A stretch of DNA of 64,000 nucleotides from JANNOG01 sp031398915 (GCA_031398915.1 JANNOG010000017.1:15225-79224); one strand, 5' to 3'. Counted from the stretch's first letter, positions 9,428-18,617 are shown. The notes: generated by a model not told the origin, from the letters alone. Numbers and translations are program-made.

Positions 9428-10290
9428 TCGCGTGCGAGCAATTCCAGCAGGTAACTGCCGTACCCACTCTTGGTCAAGCCTTCGGCGCGCACCCGCAACT
9501 CGTCGTCGGTCAGGAAACCACGTCGCCACGCCACCTCTTCGGGGCACCCGACCTTGAGGCCCTGCCGATGCTCGAGGGTGCGGACGAAGTTGCCGGCCTC
9601 CAGCAGCGAATCGAAGGTTCCGGTGTCCAGCCAGGCCGTCCCGCGCGGCAGCACCTCCACCTGCAGCCGCCCGCTGTCCAGGTAGTGGCGGTTCACGTCG
9701 GTGATCTCGTACTCGCCGCGCGCCGACGGCGCGAGGTCTGCTGCGATGGCGACGACGTCGTTGTCGTAGAAGTACAGCCCGGGCACGGCGTAGTTGCTGC
9801 GGGGCGCGGCAGGCTTCTCCTCCAGGCTGAGGGCGCGGCCGGCACGGTCAAACTCGATGACACCGTAGGCGTGCGGCTCGGCGACCCAGTAGGCGAAGAT
9901 CGCCGCGCCATCGATGCCCGAGAATCGCTGCAATCGTGAGCCGAGCCCGGGCCCGTAGAAGATGTTGTCGCCGAGGACGAGGGCGGCCGGCTCAGAGCCG
10001 ATGAAATCGGCGCCGATGACGAACGCCTGGGCCAGCCCCTCGGGCTTGGGCTGCTGGGCGTAGGAGATCGAGATGCCGAACTGGCCGCCGTCGCCGAGCA
10101 GGCGCTGGAAGGCGGCGGCCTCGTGAGGCGTCGTGATGACCAGGACGTCGCGGATGCCGGCCAGGATCAGCGTCGACAGCGGGTAGTAGATCATCGGCTT
10201 GTCGTAGACCGGCACCAGTTGCTTGCTCGACCCGAGGGTTATGGGGTGCAGTCTGGTACCGGCGCCACCGGCCAGCAGGATGCCTCGCAT
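9421..10290 (-). CDS. rmlA: Glucose-1-phosphate thymidylyltransferase RmlA
   Basis: A 289-residue enzyme making dTDP-glucose from dTTP and glucose-1-phosphate, the first step of dTDP-L-rhamnose synthesis. The nucleotide-binding signature LLAGGAGTRLHP is at residues 5-16, followed by SSKQLVPVYDKPMIYYPLS, LVLGDNIFYG, the sugar-binding EEKP and GTAWLDTGTFDSL. Length matches the family. It heads the run rmlA - GT2 - DUF2304 - flippase - GT2, in which every junction overlaps, and lies 64 bases downstream of another GT2 gene on the same strand. The products serve envelope glycans such as the rhamnose linker of arabinogalactan. Confidence 0.97.
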   Translation of the reverse strand: MRGILLAGGAGTRLHPITLGSSKQLVPVYDKPMIYYPLSTLILAGIRDVLVITTPHEAAAFQRLLGDGGQFGISISYAQQPKPEGLAQAFVIGADFIGSEPAALVLGDNIFYGPGLGSRLQRFSGIDGAAIFAYWVAEPHAYGVIEFDRAGRALSLEEKPAAPRSNYAVPGLYFYDNDVVAIAADLAPSARGEYEITDVNRHYLDSGRLQVEVLPRGTAWLDTGTFDSLLEAGNFVRTLEHRQGLKVGCPEEVAWRRGFLTDDELRVRAEGLTKSGYGSYLLELLAREW

Positions 10291-10354
10291 GGGGCCTCAG
10301 TGTGGCCTAGCCGAGGGCCGTGCGCTGTTCACCAGGGCGCGGGGGCGGCTCGGC

Positions 10355-11620
10355 TCAGGCGGCGGCGGTGGGGCTGAACCGCTCGGTGGCGGACCCCAAC
10401 ACACCGGTGTCACCGACGTCGACCGTCGTGCTGTCGTTACCCAGCCGGGAGTCGAGCTGCAGGAGGCCGAGGAAGAAGCTCGCGAGGACCACTTGTGAGC
10501 CGACCACGAGGCCCGTCGCGGAGGGGATCGACAGACGCAGGCTCTGCGCCAGGTCCAGCTGGCCGAACCCGGTACTCACCCAGCCGAGTAGCGCGACGGC
10601 GACGCCGATGGCGCCCAGCGCGCCGATCACCAGCCCAACCACTGCGCCCCACTCGACGGCACGGGAATCGGAGGTCCAGCGGAGGTGCCGCTGCGCGGGC
10701 ATCAGTCCCCGGCGGGTGGCGTAGCTGCGGGCCAGCACCCCGAAGATGATGGACTGCGTACCGACGACGACCCCCGCCGCCGCGAACAGCAGTGACTGGG
10801 AATCGAGCGTTACCGAACCGACAGTCAGCGGTCCGATCACCAGTCGGGCGGTCAGCAGCAGGCCGAACAGCACGAGCAGGATGCCGGGGTACAGGAACAG
10901 CCACCGGGGGCTGAACAACAGCAGGAACCGGAGGTGGCGCCAGCCGTCGCGCCAGCTGCGCAGGTGCGGCGGGCGGTCGCGCCCGTCCGGGCGAAGCGTC
11001 GTCGCGACCTCTGTGATGGCCAATCCCGCGAGGGCGGCCTTGACGATCAGCTCGCTGGCGAACTCCATGCCGTCGGTGCGCAGGCCGAGCCCGAGTACCG
11101 CCTTGCGGTCGAACCCGCGCATGCCGCAGTGGAAGTCGCGTACCGGGATGTCGAAGAACAACCGGCCGACGGCGGACAACACGGGGTTGCCCAGGTAGCG
11201 GTGCAGGGCCGGCATGGCCCCGGGAGCGATCCCACCAGCGAACCGGTTGCCCATCACCAGCTGCGCGCCGCCGCGCAGCCGCACGAGGAACGGCTCGAGG
11301 TCTTCGAGGGCGTAGCTGTCGTCGGAGTCAGCCATGATCACGTATCGCCCGTGAGCAGCGGCGATTCCGGCTCGAAGTGCTGCACCGTACCCACGCCTGG
11401 GGACGTCGACCACGCGAGCGCCGTGCGTGCGCGCAATGGCCTGGCTACCGTCGGAGCTGCCGTTGTCCGCGACGACGACCTCGCCCGTCACACCCAGCGC
11501 GGCCATCGCCTTCACCGCACGGTCGATACACGTCCCGAGCGTGCGAGCCTCGTCCAGGCACGGCAGCACCACACTGAGTTCGATCTCCGGGAGCACCGGG
11601 GTCGCTCCGATACCCGACAT
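10355..11620 (-). CDS. GT2 glycosyltransferase with C-terminal membrane domain
   Basis: A 421-residue protein. The GT-A domain (about 1-245) has IELSVVLPCLDEARTLGTCI, VVADNGSSDGSQAIA, MADSDDSYALEDLE and the DFHCGMRGF acceptor motif, typical of DPM1-like transferases. Residues about 245-390 contain four hydrophobic helices (WLFLYPGILLVLFGLLL onward). The start at ATG 11620 is fixed by TATGGT followed by exactly six bases, a leaderless arrangement. It probably transfers a sugar to polyprenyl phosphate or a lipid-linked glycan at the membrane. It may be co-transcribed with rmlA downstream. Confidence 0.85.
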   Translation of the reverse strand: MSGIGATPVLPEIELSVVLPCLDEARTLGTCIDRAVKAMAALGVTGEVVVADNGSSDGSQAIARTHGARVVDVPRRGYGAALRAGIAAAHGRYVIMADSDDSYALEDLEPFLVRLRGGAQLVMGNRFAGGIAPGAMPALHRYLGNPVLSAVGRLFFDIPVRDFHCGMRGFDRKAVLGLGLRTDGMEFASELIVKAALAGLAITEVATTLRPDGRDRPPHLRSWRDGWRHLRFLLLFSPRWLFLYPGILLVLFGLLLTARLVIGPLTVGSVTLDSQSLLFAAAGVVVGTQSIIFGVLARSYATRRGLMPAQRHLRWTSDSRAVEWGAVVGLVIGALGAIGVAVALLGWVSTGFGQLDLAQSLRLSIPSATGLVVGSQVVLASFFLGLLQLDSRLGNDSTTVDVGDTGVLGSATERFSPTAAA

Positions 11621-11626
11621 GGGCGA

Positions 11627-11632
11627 ACCATA
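11627..11632 (-). promoter_or_regulatory. -10 element, leaderless start of the GT2 gene
   Basis: Minus-strand TATGGT, six bases, then ATG at 11620. The divergent gene at 11673 starts 52 bases away and instead has an AAGGGG ribosome binding site. Confidence 0.5.
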
Positions 11633-11672
11633 CATTTTGGTGCGGTCCGGAAACATCACGAAGGGGCGAGCG

Positions 11673-13391
11673 GTGTCCGAAGGCGTCACGGTGGTCGACG
11701 AAGCTCCGGTGACGCCCGAGCGCGCCCACGCTCTTGCCCCGTGGGCCGTCCTCGTGGCGGTCCTGACGCTTTCTGTCGTGATCCGCGCCCAGGTACCCGT
11801 CCTCGTTCTGGCAGACGCCGCCATCGACGACACACTCGCGGTCCGGACGGCTGCTGCCCTGCGTGACGGCCTGTGGCTGGGCACGTACGACCAGCTGATC
11901 CTGGCCAAGGGCCCCGGCTACCCGATCTTCGTGGCCGCGATGGCGGAGGCGGGTATCGCCCTGAAGGTCGGCGAAGCTATGGCGCACGCCGCGGCAGCAG
12001 GCTTGGTGTCGCTCGCAGTGGCCCGGATCAGCGCCGCCCGCTGGGTGGCCGTGATCGCCGGCGCGGCTGTCGCACTGGACCCGGCGATGCTCGGTGACGA
12101 GGCTGCCCGGGTCAACCGACTCGGCTTCTACGCGTCGGTGTGCATCGCACTGTTCGCCCTCATCGTTCTCGTGGTGTGCCCCACCGGCCCGCGTGGCGAC
12201 CGGCCTGCCGGTTTGCTCCTGTCGTTGCGGGTTCTGGTGCGGATCACGCTTGGGGTGGTGACGGGTGCCGTCCTTGCCGCCTACCTCGTCACGAGGGAGG
12301 AGCGGGTCTGGCTCGGACCGTCCGTCGCGCTCGCCGTGGTCGGCCTTCTCGTGCTCTCGCTGTCGCGCCCCAGGTCTACGTTCGGGCCGATCTGGGCCCG
12401 CTTGCTGCCACCGGTGGCGGGCCTGCTCGCAACTGCGGCTGTTGCGGCCGTGGGGGTCGGGGAGGTGACGGCCCGTAACGAGGCGGCGTACGGCGTACGG
12501 CAGATCACGGATTTCTCCGACGGGTCGTTCGCCGACCTGTTCGACGCCCTGGCCGCCGTCGACACCGGCCCGCCGCGCGATCTCGTACCGATCAGCTCAG
12601 CGCAGCGCACGCTCGCATACCAGCAGAGTCCGACCTTCGCCCAGGTCCGTACCGGCCTGGAGGTGGACCAGGCGTTCTGGGTGCAGGTCAGTTGTGAGGC
12701 GGTCGACGTGTGCGACGACTACGCCGGTGGCTGGTTTCCGTGGGCACTGCGCGGTGCGATCTGGGCGCAACTCGCGCCGGTCACGTCGGCCGCGCAGGCC
12801 GAGGCGTTCATGGCTCGCGCCACCGCTGAAATTCGGGCCGGATGCGATACCGCCTATGCCTGTCGACCGCCACCCATTGCGGCGTTCTTTCCCGCTGTCG
12901 AGGCGATCGAGGCGTGGCAGGTCACCCGGCTGACCGCCACGGGAGTCGACGCGCTGGTCCGCTTCCGGACCGGGTCACAGCCAGAGCGGCCCGGAAGTGC
13001 AGCGGACTGGGAGCGCTTCGCCGACGTCGTCGTCGGGGTGGCCGACACCCCCGAGGCCCAGGCGTCTGATCCGCCGGGCTGGGTCCGGTCGTGGCGGTGG
13101 ATGGTCACAGGAGTGTTCGGCGCTCTACTCGCGCTGTTGGCAGTCCCGGCCCTGGGCGGCCTGGTGGTGTCACTCTCCCGCGGTACGCGACAGGAGCGGG
13201 CCATGGCCGTCGTGGGGGCCGCCGCGGGCGTGACGGTGGGGGTTCGGCTGACACTGCTCGCTCTGATCGAGTCGACGTCGTTCCCCGCCATCGCTACCGG
13301 CTACCTGCTTCCGGTGTTCGCGCCGGCGCTGGTGAGCGTGGTGATCGGTACCTGGTGCTTGGCCCGCCGCGTGGCGTTCCAGGTCGGCTGA
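11673..13391 (+). CDS. Polytopic membrane protein, possible GT-C type glycosyltransferase
   Basis: A 572-residue protein. Start is GTG 11673, seven bases after AAGGGG; the open frame upstream lies antisense to the divergent GT2 gene. Helix 1 (about residues 20-38) is followed by a loop with AAIDDTLAVRTAAALRDG and AKGPGYPIFVAAM, resembling the acidic first loop of membrane GT-C enzymes, then about seven helices. A large hydrophilic domain follows (about 260-470), probably outside the cell, with Cys residues in VSCEAVDVCDDYAG and GCDTAYACRPP, and then three C-terminal helices. I do not recognise the exact family. Function in glycan transfer is inferred from topology and context. Confidence 0.7.
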   Translation: MSEGVTVVDEAPVTPERAHALAPWAVLVAVLTLSVVIRAQVPVLVLADAAIDDTLAVRTAAALRDGLWLGTYDQLILAKGPGYPIFVAAMAEAGIALKVGEAMAHAAAAGLVSLAVARISAARWVAVIAGAAVALDPAMLGDEAARVNRLGFYASVCIALFALIVLVVCPTGPRGDRPAGLLLSLRVLVRITLGVVTGAVLAAYLVTREERVWLGPSVALAVVGLLVLSLSRPRSTFGPIWARLLPPVAGLLATAAVAAVGVGEVTARNEAAYGVRQITDFSDGSFADLFDALAAVDTGPPRDLVPISSAQRTLAYQQSPTFAQVRTGLEVDQAFWVQVSCEAVDVCDDYAGGWFPWALRGAIWAQLAPVTSAAQAEAFMARATAEIRAGCDTAYACRPPPIAAFFPAVEAIEAWQVTRLTATGVDALVRFRTGSQPERPGSAADWERFADVVVGVADTPEAQASDPPGWVRSWRWMVTGVFGALLALLAVPALGGLVVSLSRGTRQERAMAVVGAAAGVTVGVRLTLLALIESTSFPAIATGYLLPVFAPALVSVVIGTWCLARRVAFQVG

Positions 13392-13399
13392 GCCGGCCG

Positions 13400-13942
13400 T
13401 CAGGATCGCTCGAAGACGAACAGGTGGTTCAGGCCGAGCTGGAACCGCGCCCGGCGGACCAGTCGCCACCTGGGCGTGGTGAACACCCTCGTGACTGCGG
13501 CCACGTCGAAGCCGTGATGTTCGTGCGTGTGCATCCCGTCGATCAGTCGCACGGCGATCAGCACGTGCAGGATCTTGTCGACGAGGGGGTGGGGCACGGT
13601 CGCGACGAATCGACCACCCGGTCGGACGAGGTCGTGCAGGTTCCGTTCCCATGCGCCCAGATCGTCGTCGTCGAGATGTTCGAGGACAGCCAGCGCCATC
13701 GCCGCGTCGAAGGGGCCGACCTCGCCCGGCAGGTCGACCGGGAACATGCCTTGGACGAGGCGGACCCCGGCGTCGAGGTGAGCCGAAGGGGCATCGGGGT
13801 CGATGCCCACCCCCGTGACCGGCCACCGCCGGAACGCCACCCCGTCTGCGGTGCCGATGTCGAGCAAGCGGGCGTGGGTTGGGATCCACGGCCTGGCCTT
13901 CGCCAGCCGCCAGCGCTGCAACAAGCGATCCAAGGGCGTCAC
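13400..13942 (-). CDS. Class I SAM-dependent methyltransferase
   Basis: A 180-residue protein with the SAM-binding motif I RLLDIGTADGVAFRR near residue 25, acidic GVGIDPDAPS and the post-motif LAVLEHLDDDDLGAWERNL then LVRPGGRFVATVPHPL. This is the shape of small methyltransferases in envelope glycan clusters, which often O-methylate sugars or act on lipid carriers; the substrate is unknown. The GTG at 13942 lies eight bases after a minus-strand TACCTT, suggesting a leaderless message. It is divergent from rmlB. Confidence 0.8.
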   Translation of the reverse strand: MTPLDRLLQRWRLAKARPWIPTHARLLDIGTADGVAFRRWPVTGVGIDPDAPSAHLDAGVRLVQGMFPVDLPGEVGPFDAAMALAVLEHLDDDDLGAWERNLHDLVRPGGRFVATVPHPLVDKILHVLIAVRLIDGMHTHEHHGFDVAAVTRVFTTPRWRLVRRARFQLGLNHLFVFERS

Positions 13943-13949
13943 GAGGGCC

Positions 13950-13956
13950 TAAGGTA
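13950..13956. promoter_or_regulatory. Overlapping divergent -10 elements (methyltransferase / rmlB)
   Basis: TAAGGTA reads TAAGGT on the plus strand, towards rmlB (leader of about 60 bases with GGAAGGA ribosome site), and TACCTT on the minus strand, eight bases before the methyltransferase GTG. Polymerases using the two directions would compete. Confidence 0.4.
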
Positions 13957-14019
13957 ACCCGCGACCCGCTGCCTTGGCTTGCGCCTGGCTGCGCGCACCC
14001 GAACTCGGAAGGACTCGTC

Positions 14020-15009
14020 ATGAGGCTCCTCGTCACCGGAGGCGCGGGATTCATCGGTAGTCACTACGTCCGGACGGCCCTGTCCGGTGGCTACGAAGGA
14101 TTCTCGCCCGAATCGATCGTCGTACTCGACGCACTCACCTACGCCGGCAATCGCGCCAATCTCGAACCTGTTGCCGCAGACCCCCGGCTGCGCTTCGTCG
14201 AGGGCGACATTCGAGACACCGACCTCGTGGACTCGGTCATGGCGGCCGTGGACCAGGTGGTGCACTTCGCGGCGGAGTCGCACGTGGACCGGTCGATCAT
14301 GGGTGCTGCGGACTTCGTCGTCACCAACGTGGTCGGGACCCAGGTCCTCCTGGACGCGGCGCTCCGTCACGGGATCGAGAAGTTCGTCCACGTCTCGACG
14401 GACGAGGTGTACGGCTCGATCGAGACCGGATCGTGGCCGGAGACCCACCCGCTCGAACCCAACAGCCCCTACTCGGCGTCAAAGGCCAGCAGCGATCTGC
14501 TGGCCCGGGCCTACTTCAGGACGCACCAGCTGCCGGTGTGCATCACCCGGTGCTCGAATAACTACGGCCCCTATCAGTTCCCCGAGAAGGTCATTCCGCT
14601 GTTCGTGACGAACCTGCTCGACGGATTGAGCGTTCCGCTGTACGGCGAGGGCACCAACATCCGCGACTGGTTGCATGTGGATGACCATTGCCGCGGCATC
14701 CAGCTGGTCCTCACCGCCGGACGCGCCGGCGAGGTGTACAACATCGGCGGCGGCACCGAACTGTCCAACCGCGAACTGACCGAGCAACTGCTGGCCTCGG
14801 TAGGCGCTGACTGGTCGAGCGTGCGCCGCGTCGAGGACCGCAAGGGCCACGACCTGCGGTACTCGGTGGACATCAGCAAGATCCACGACGAGCTGGGTTA
14901 CGAGCCCCGCATGCCGTTCGAGCAGGGCCTCGCCGACACGGTCGCGTGGTATCGCGACAACCGGGCGTGGTGGGAGCCGTTGAAGTCACGCGCGGCCCTG
15001 GTCGGCTGA
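14020..15009 (+). CDS. rmlB: dTDP-glucose 4,6-dehydratase RmlB
   Basis: A 329-residue extended short-chain dehydrogenase converting dTDP-glucose to dTDP-4-keto-6-deoxyglucose, the second rhamnose step. The NAD-binding motif TGGAGFIGSH is at residues 6-15, the RmlB signature VSTDEVYGS at 125-133 with the TDE triad member, and the catalytic YSASK at 151-155; RDWLHVDDH follows. Start is ATG 14020, five bases after GGAAGGA. rmlC follows after two bases. Length and motifs are complete. Confidence 0.97.
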   Translation: MRLLVTGGAGFIGSHYVRTALSGGYEGFSPESIVVLDALTYAGNRANLEPVAADPRLRFVEGDIRDTDLVDSVMAAVDQVVHFAAESHVDRSIMGAADFVVTNVVGTQVLLDAALRHGIEKFVHVSTDEVYGSIETGSWPETHPLEPNSPYSASKASSDLLARAYFRTHQLPVCITRCSNNYGPYQFPEKVIPLFVTNLLDGLSVPLYGEGTNIRDWLHVDDHCRGIQLVLTAGRAGEVYNIGGGTELSNRELTEQLLASVGADWSSVRRVEDRKGHDLRYSVDISKIHDELGYEPRMPFEQGLADTVAWYRDNRAWWEPLKSRAALVG

Positions 15010-15011
15010 GC

Positions 15012-15650
15012 GTGGAGGTCAGAGAACTCACGATCGCCGGGGCCTACGAGATCACCCCCAGACAGTTCGGGGATCCCCGCGGTCGATTCCTCGAATGGTT
15101 CACAGCGGAGTCCTTCGAGTCGTTTGCCGGGCACCCGTTGACGGTCGCCCAGTCCAACCTGTCCGTTTCCGCGGCCGGGGTGGTGCGCGGCATCCACTTC
15201 GCGGACGTCCCGCCCGGGCAGGCCAAGTACGTGACGTGCATGGCCGGTGCGGTCCTGGACGTCGTGGTCGACATCCGGGTCGGCAGTCCGACCTTCGGCC
15301 AGTGGGACTCGGTGTTGTTGGACGACCTCGATCGGCGCGCGATCTATCTCGGCGAGGGACTCGGTCACGCCTTCATGTCCCTGGCTGACGGCGCGACGGT
15401 TGCGTACCTGTGCTCGACCCCCTACGCACCCGAGCGTGAGCACGGTGTTCATCCGCTGGACCCAAGTATTGCGATCGCCTGGCCGACGACTGCCCGCGAC
15501 GGTTCGTCGATCGAGGTGCAACTGTCCGACAAGGACGCGGCTGCGCCCACCCTCGTCGAGGCTCGTGATCGGGGCCTCCTGCCGGACGCGTCCGTGGTGG
15601 CGTCCTACCTCGACGGGCTCCGTACCCCCTCCGTCGCGGCCTCGCGATAG
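15012..15650 (+). CDS. rmlC: dTDP-4-dehydrorhamnose 3,5-epimerase RmlC
   Basis: A 212-residue cupin enzyme for the third dTDP-rhamnose step. The family residues are visible: RGIHF with His62, Lys72 in GQAKYV and Tyr132 in VAYLCSTPYAPEREHGVHPLD. The start is GTG 15012, two bases after the rmlB stop, so the two genes are coupled. Its last 46 bases overlap the convergent GT4 gene, which is unusual but consistent with both reading frames. Confidence 0.96.
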   Translation: MEVRELTIAGAYEITPRQFGDPRGRFLEWFTAESFESFAGHPLTVAQSNLSVSAAGVVRGIHFADVPPGQAKYVTCMAGAVLDVVVDIRVGSPTFGQWDSVLLDDLDRRAIYLGEGLGHAFMSLADGATVAYLCSTPYAPEREHGVHPLDPSIAIAWPTTARDGSSIEVQLSDKDAAAPTLVEARDRGLLPDASVVASYLDGLRTPSVAASR

Positions 15651-16753
15651 ACCGTGGCCGTCGCCGCTGCCGCCCGTTCCCACGTGAACTCGGCAGCTCT
15701 GGGCCGAGCCGCCGCAGCCAATTCCGCCCGGCGCCGCATGGCGTCGGTCAGGCCGTCGCGAATGGAGACCACGTGGTTGGGGTCCACCGTGACGCAGGCG
15801 TCGGCGCCGACATCGGCCATCGGACTCCCGGCCGACGTGACGACGGGAACGCCCTGCGCCATGGCCTCCAGGACCGGCATGCCGAAGCCCTCCTGGAACG
15901 ACGGATAGCAGAAAACCTCGGCCCCGCGGTAGGCGATCTGCAGATCCGCCGGAGACAGGAACCCGGCGCGGTGGATCCGGGCCGCGACTGCGGGCGGCGG
16001 CGGTTCGGTCGGGCCCCAGCCCTCGGGCCCGACCAGCACCAGGTCGACCCCGGGATCGTCGATCGCCACCAGCTGGGAGAAGGCCGCGACCAGACCGGTC
16101 AGATTCTTGCGTGGCTCGTGCGTGCCGCACCACAGGATGTACGGGCGCGCAACGCCGACCCGGTGTCGAAGGTCGGCGATCATGGCATCGGTCACCGAGT
16201 CAGCGGCAGGGACTCGCACGCCGTGCGGAACGACCCGGATGCGATCCGCCTCGAATCCCTCCCGGATGCAGTCGTCCCGGGTCTGTGTCGACGGCACCAC
16301 GACCCTCACCGCATGACGTCGCGCCAGGTCGGTGCCTCGTCGAAAGAAGCGGACGCCTCGCGGGGAGAACCACGTCGAGTTGGTGAGGAATGCCAGGTCG
16401 TGAATCGTCGTGACCAGTGGCGCCGATGCCGGCGGGACTGCCGGCGACGTCGCATGGACGACGTCCACTCCGGACGCCAGGCTCGGCCGCAGGCCATGAT
16501 CCACAGGGGGCCACCGCAGGGCATGCCACGACCGGTACAGCAACTGCCGCGGCAGCCCCAGGTGATGGACCGGCACGGGTGGTTGCCACGGCGGCGGGGC
16601 GTCGCTGCCGTGGCGTGCCGCCACGCCGAATATGTCGAGGTCCTCGAAGGTGCGTAGCTGGGCCAACAACGCGTTGGTCGAGGCGGCAGTTCCTCCGGGG
16701 GAGCGCTGCCAGGACTGTTCCACCGTCACGGCGACTCGCAATGATTCGGGCAT
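15605..16753 (-). CDS. GT4 family glycosyltransferase
   Basis: A 382-residue GT-B enzyme. N-terminal SPGGTAASTNALLAQL, VDVVHATSPAVPP and TTIHDLAFL lead to the donor-binding half with YILWCGTHEPRKNLTGLVAAF and the EX7E motif in CYPSFQEGFGMPVLEAMAQGVPV. The pattern resembles actinobacterial GT4 mannosyl- or rhamnosyltransferases. The start at ATG 16753 is supported by TAGGGT eight bases upstream. It is divergent from a methyltransferase gene and convergent with rmlC. The sugar is not determinable. Confidence 0.88.
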   Translation of the reverse strand: MPESLRVAVTVEQSWQRSPGGTAASTNALLAQLRTFEDLDIFGVAARHGSDAPPPWQPPVPVHHLGLPRQLLYRSWHALRWPPVDHGLRPSLASGVDVVHATSPAVPPASAPLVTTIHDLAFLTNSTWFSPRGVRFFRRGTDLARRHAVRVVVPSTQTRDDCIREGFEADRIRVVPHGVRVPAADSVTDAMIADLRHRVGVARPYILWCGTHEPRKNLTGLVAAFSQLVAIDDPGVDLVLVGPEGWGPTEPPPPAVAARIHRAGFLSPADLQIAYRGAEVFCYPSFQEGFGMPVLEAMAQGVPVVTSAGSPMADVGADACVTVDPNHVVSIRDGLTDAMRRRAELAAAARPRAAEFTWERAAAATATVYREAATEGVRSPSR

Positions 16754-16761
16754 TGAGTCGA

Positions 16762-16789
16762 ACCCTATGTCCTGTCGGCAGCGACATAG
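16762..16789. promoter_or_regulatory. Divergent promoter with a 7-bp inverted repeat
   Basis: CTATGTC (16765-16771) and GACATAG (16783-16789) form a perfect inverted repeat with an 11-base spacer in the 50-base gap between the GT4 and methyltransferase genes. The minus-strand -10 TAGGGT (16762-16767) overlaps its left arm. It could bind a dimeric regulator of both genes. Confidence 0.4.
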
Positions 16790-16803
16790 CATTGTGTATC
16801 CCT

Positions 16804-17433
16804 GTGATCGCAGATAGTGATGAGACGCGACGTCCATCGGGCAGGCCGGACACCACGGGCCACGAATATGCCGAGAGACTCCGTGCTCTCGAAACCGTGT
16901 GGTGGAAACGCGCTCTCGATGTCCAGGGTCCCTACCGGCGCAATCTCGCACGGCTGAACCTCGGCCCGACCCTTGACGTGGGTTGCGGCATCGGGCGCAA
17001 CCTCGTCCATCTCCCGCCCGGCAGCCTGGGGGTGGACCACAACGTCGAGTCCGTCCGGATCGCCGGGGAGCGAGGGCTGGCGGCCATGACCGGTGACGAG
17101 TTCGATGCGACGGCGGCGGGGAGGGCACCCTTCGAGTCGCTGCTCATGGCACATGTCCTCGAGCACATGACCGAGGTGCAGGGTGACGAGTTGCTCGCCC
17201 ACTACCTGCCTCACGTGATGCCGGGCGGGACCGTGGTGCTGATCTGCCCGCAGGAGCGCGGGTTCTCCTCCGATGACACCCACGTCCGCTTCGTCGACGA
17301 GGTGGGCCTGCGAGAACACGCCGGCCGTCACGGCATCGCGCAGGTGCACAGTCGATCCTTCCCATTCCCCCGGGCACTGGGGCGGCTGTTCACGTACAAC
17401 GAGTTCGTCTTCGTGGGTCGCGTGGAGGGCTAG
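16804..17433 (+). CDS. Class I SAM-dependent methyltransferase
   Basis: A 209-residue protein with LDVGCGIGRNLVHLP (motif I, about residue 55), GVDHNVESVRIA, the LLMAHVLEHMTE region and PGGTVVLICPQERGF. It probably methylates a sugar or lipid intermediate of the local glycan pathway. The GTG at 16804 is chosen because upstream sequence runs into the divergent promoter. There is no good ribosome site, so the start is uncertain by a few codons. The GT4 gene downstream has its own promoter signal. Confidence 0.82.
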   Translation: MIADSDETRRPSGRPDTTGHEYAERLRALETVWWKRALDVQGPYRRNLARLNLGPTLDVGCGIGRNLVHLPPGSLGVDHNVESVRIAGERGLAAMTGDEFDATAAGRAPFESLLMAHVLEHMTEVQGDELLAHYLPHVMPGGTVVLICPQERGFSSDDTHVRFVDEVGLREHAGRHGIAQVHSRSFPFPRALGRLFTYNEFVFVGRVEG

Positions 17434-17442
17434 TCCTCGCGC

Positions 17443-17448
17443 TAGCGT
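17443..17448 (+). promoter_or_regulatory. -10 element, probable leaderless start of the GT4 gene
   Basis: TAGCGT, eight bases, then ATG at 17457, just after the methyltransferase stop. Confidence 0.4.
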
Positions 17449-17456
17449 GACCCTTG

Positions 17457-18617
17457 ATGGGTGAGTCACGAGTCGTCCTGGACGCCACCGCCGTCCCGGC
17501 CGATCGGGGGGGCGTGGGGCGATACGTCGATGCCCTGATCGCGGCCCTTGCGGTGGCGGGCCGCCCCCCTGTCGTGGTGGCCACCGAGCGCGACGGCGGC
17601 CTGTTCGCTGGTCTGGGCGCGCGCGAGGTGGTGCCGGTCGTCACAGCGGGCCGCGGGCGAGTGGCCCGGTTGGCGTGGGAACAGGCGGGATTTCCCTCGC
17701 TGCTGCGTCGCCTCGGCGCCGACGTGGTCCACAGCCCCCACTACACGATGCCCTGGCGAGCGCCGTGCGCCCGGGTCGTCACGGTGCACGACGCCACCTT
17801 CTTCACCGACCCTGACCTGCATCTGGGTGTCAAGTCGACGACGTTTCGCGCGGCCACCCGGACTGCCGTCGCGCGCGCGGATCGATGCGTCGTCCCGTCG
17901 GCGGCCACCCGGACGGAATTGGTCCGGTTGCTGCCCGGAGCCGACCCGGACCGGATCGCCGTCGTCGGCCACGGCGTCGACACCAGCCGCTTCAGCGTGC
18001 CGTCGGGTGAGCAGGTGACAGCCTTCGCGGCGCGGCTGGGTCTGACGGGCAGGCGCTGGATCGCCTTCCTCGGCACCTTGGAGCCGCGCAAGAACGTCGG
18101 CGGTCTGATTCGCGCCTGGGTGCACGCGTTCGCCGACGCAGCGGCGGCGGACCCGCGCTCGGCGCCGGTGCTGGTGCTGGCCGGGGGCGCCGGCTGGGGG
18201 AGTGGCGTCGACGACGCCTTGGACCTGGTGCCACCGACGATGACCGTGCTGCGTCCGGGGTACCTGCCCGTCGAGGATCTCCCCGCCCTGCTGGGTGGCG
18301 CCCTCCTGGTCGCGTACCCCTCGTTCGGTGAGGGTTTCGGTCTACCCGTGTTGGAGGCGATGGCCTGTGGTGCCTGCGTGCTGACCACTCGTCGGCTGTC
18401 CCTACCCGAGGTCGGTGGCGACGCGGTCGCCTACTGCGAGCCAGACGTGGCGTCGATCGCGCGCCAGCTGTCCCGGTTGTCCGCCGACGACGGCACCCGG
18501 GCAGAACTGAGCCGCCTCGCCGTCGCCCGTGCAGCCACGTTCACCTGGCGGCGGTGCGCAGAAGGTCATGTCGATGCCTACGACCGGGCGCTGGCCGCCC
18601 ACCGGGCCCGCCGATGA
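17457..18617 (+). CDS. GT4 family glycosyltransferase
   Basis: A 386-residue GT-B enzyme: VVLDATAVPADRGGVGRYVD (glycine-rich acceptor loop), ADVVHSPHY, VVTVHDATFF, then WIAFLGTLEPRKNVGGLI and the EX7E region YPSFGEGFGLPVLEAMACG. It is most like mannosyl/rhamnosyl GT4 proteins of Actinobacteria. It overlaps the following wbbL-like gene as ATGA, so the two enzymes are made together and may act on consecutive steps. Confidence 0.88.
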   Translation: MGESRVVLDATAVPADRGGVGRYVDALIAALAVAGRPPVVVATERDGGLFAGLGAREVVPVVTAGRGRVARLAWEQAGFPSLLRRLGADVVHSPHYTMPWRAPCARVVTVHDATFFTDPDLHLGVKSTTFRAATRTAVARADRCVVPSAATRTELVRLLPGADPDRIAVVGHGVDTSRFSVPSGEQVTAFAARLGLTGRRWIAFLGTLEPRKNVGGLIRAWVHAFADAAAADPRSAPVLVLAGGAGWGSGVDDALDLVPPTMTVLRPGYLPVEDLPALLGGALLVAYPSFGEGFGLPVLEAMACGACVLTTRRLSLPEVGGDAVAYCEPDVASIARQLSRLSADDGTRAELSRLAVARAATFTWRRCAEGHVDAYDRALAAHRARR

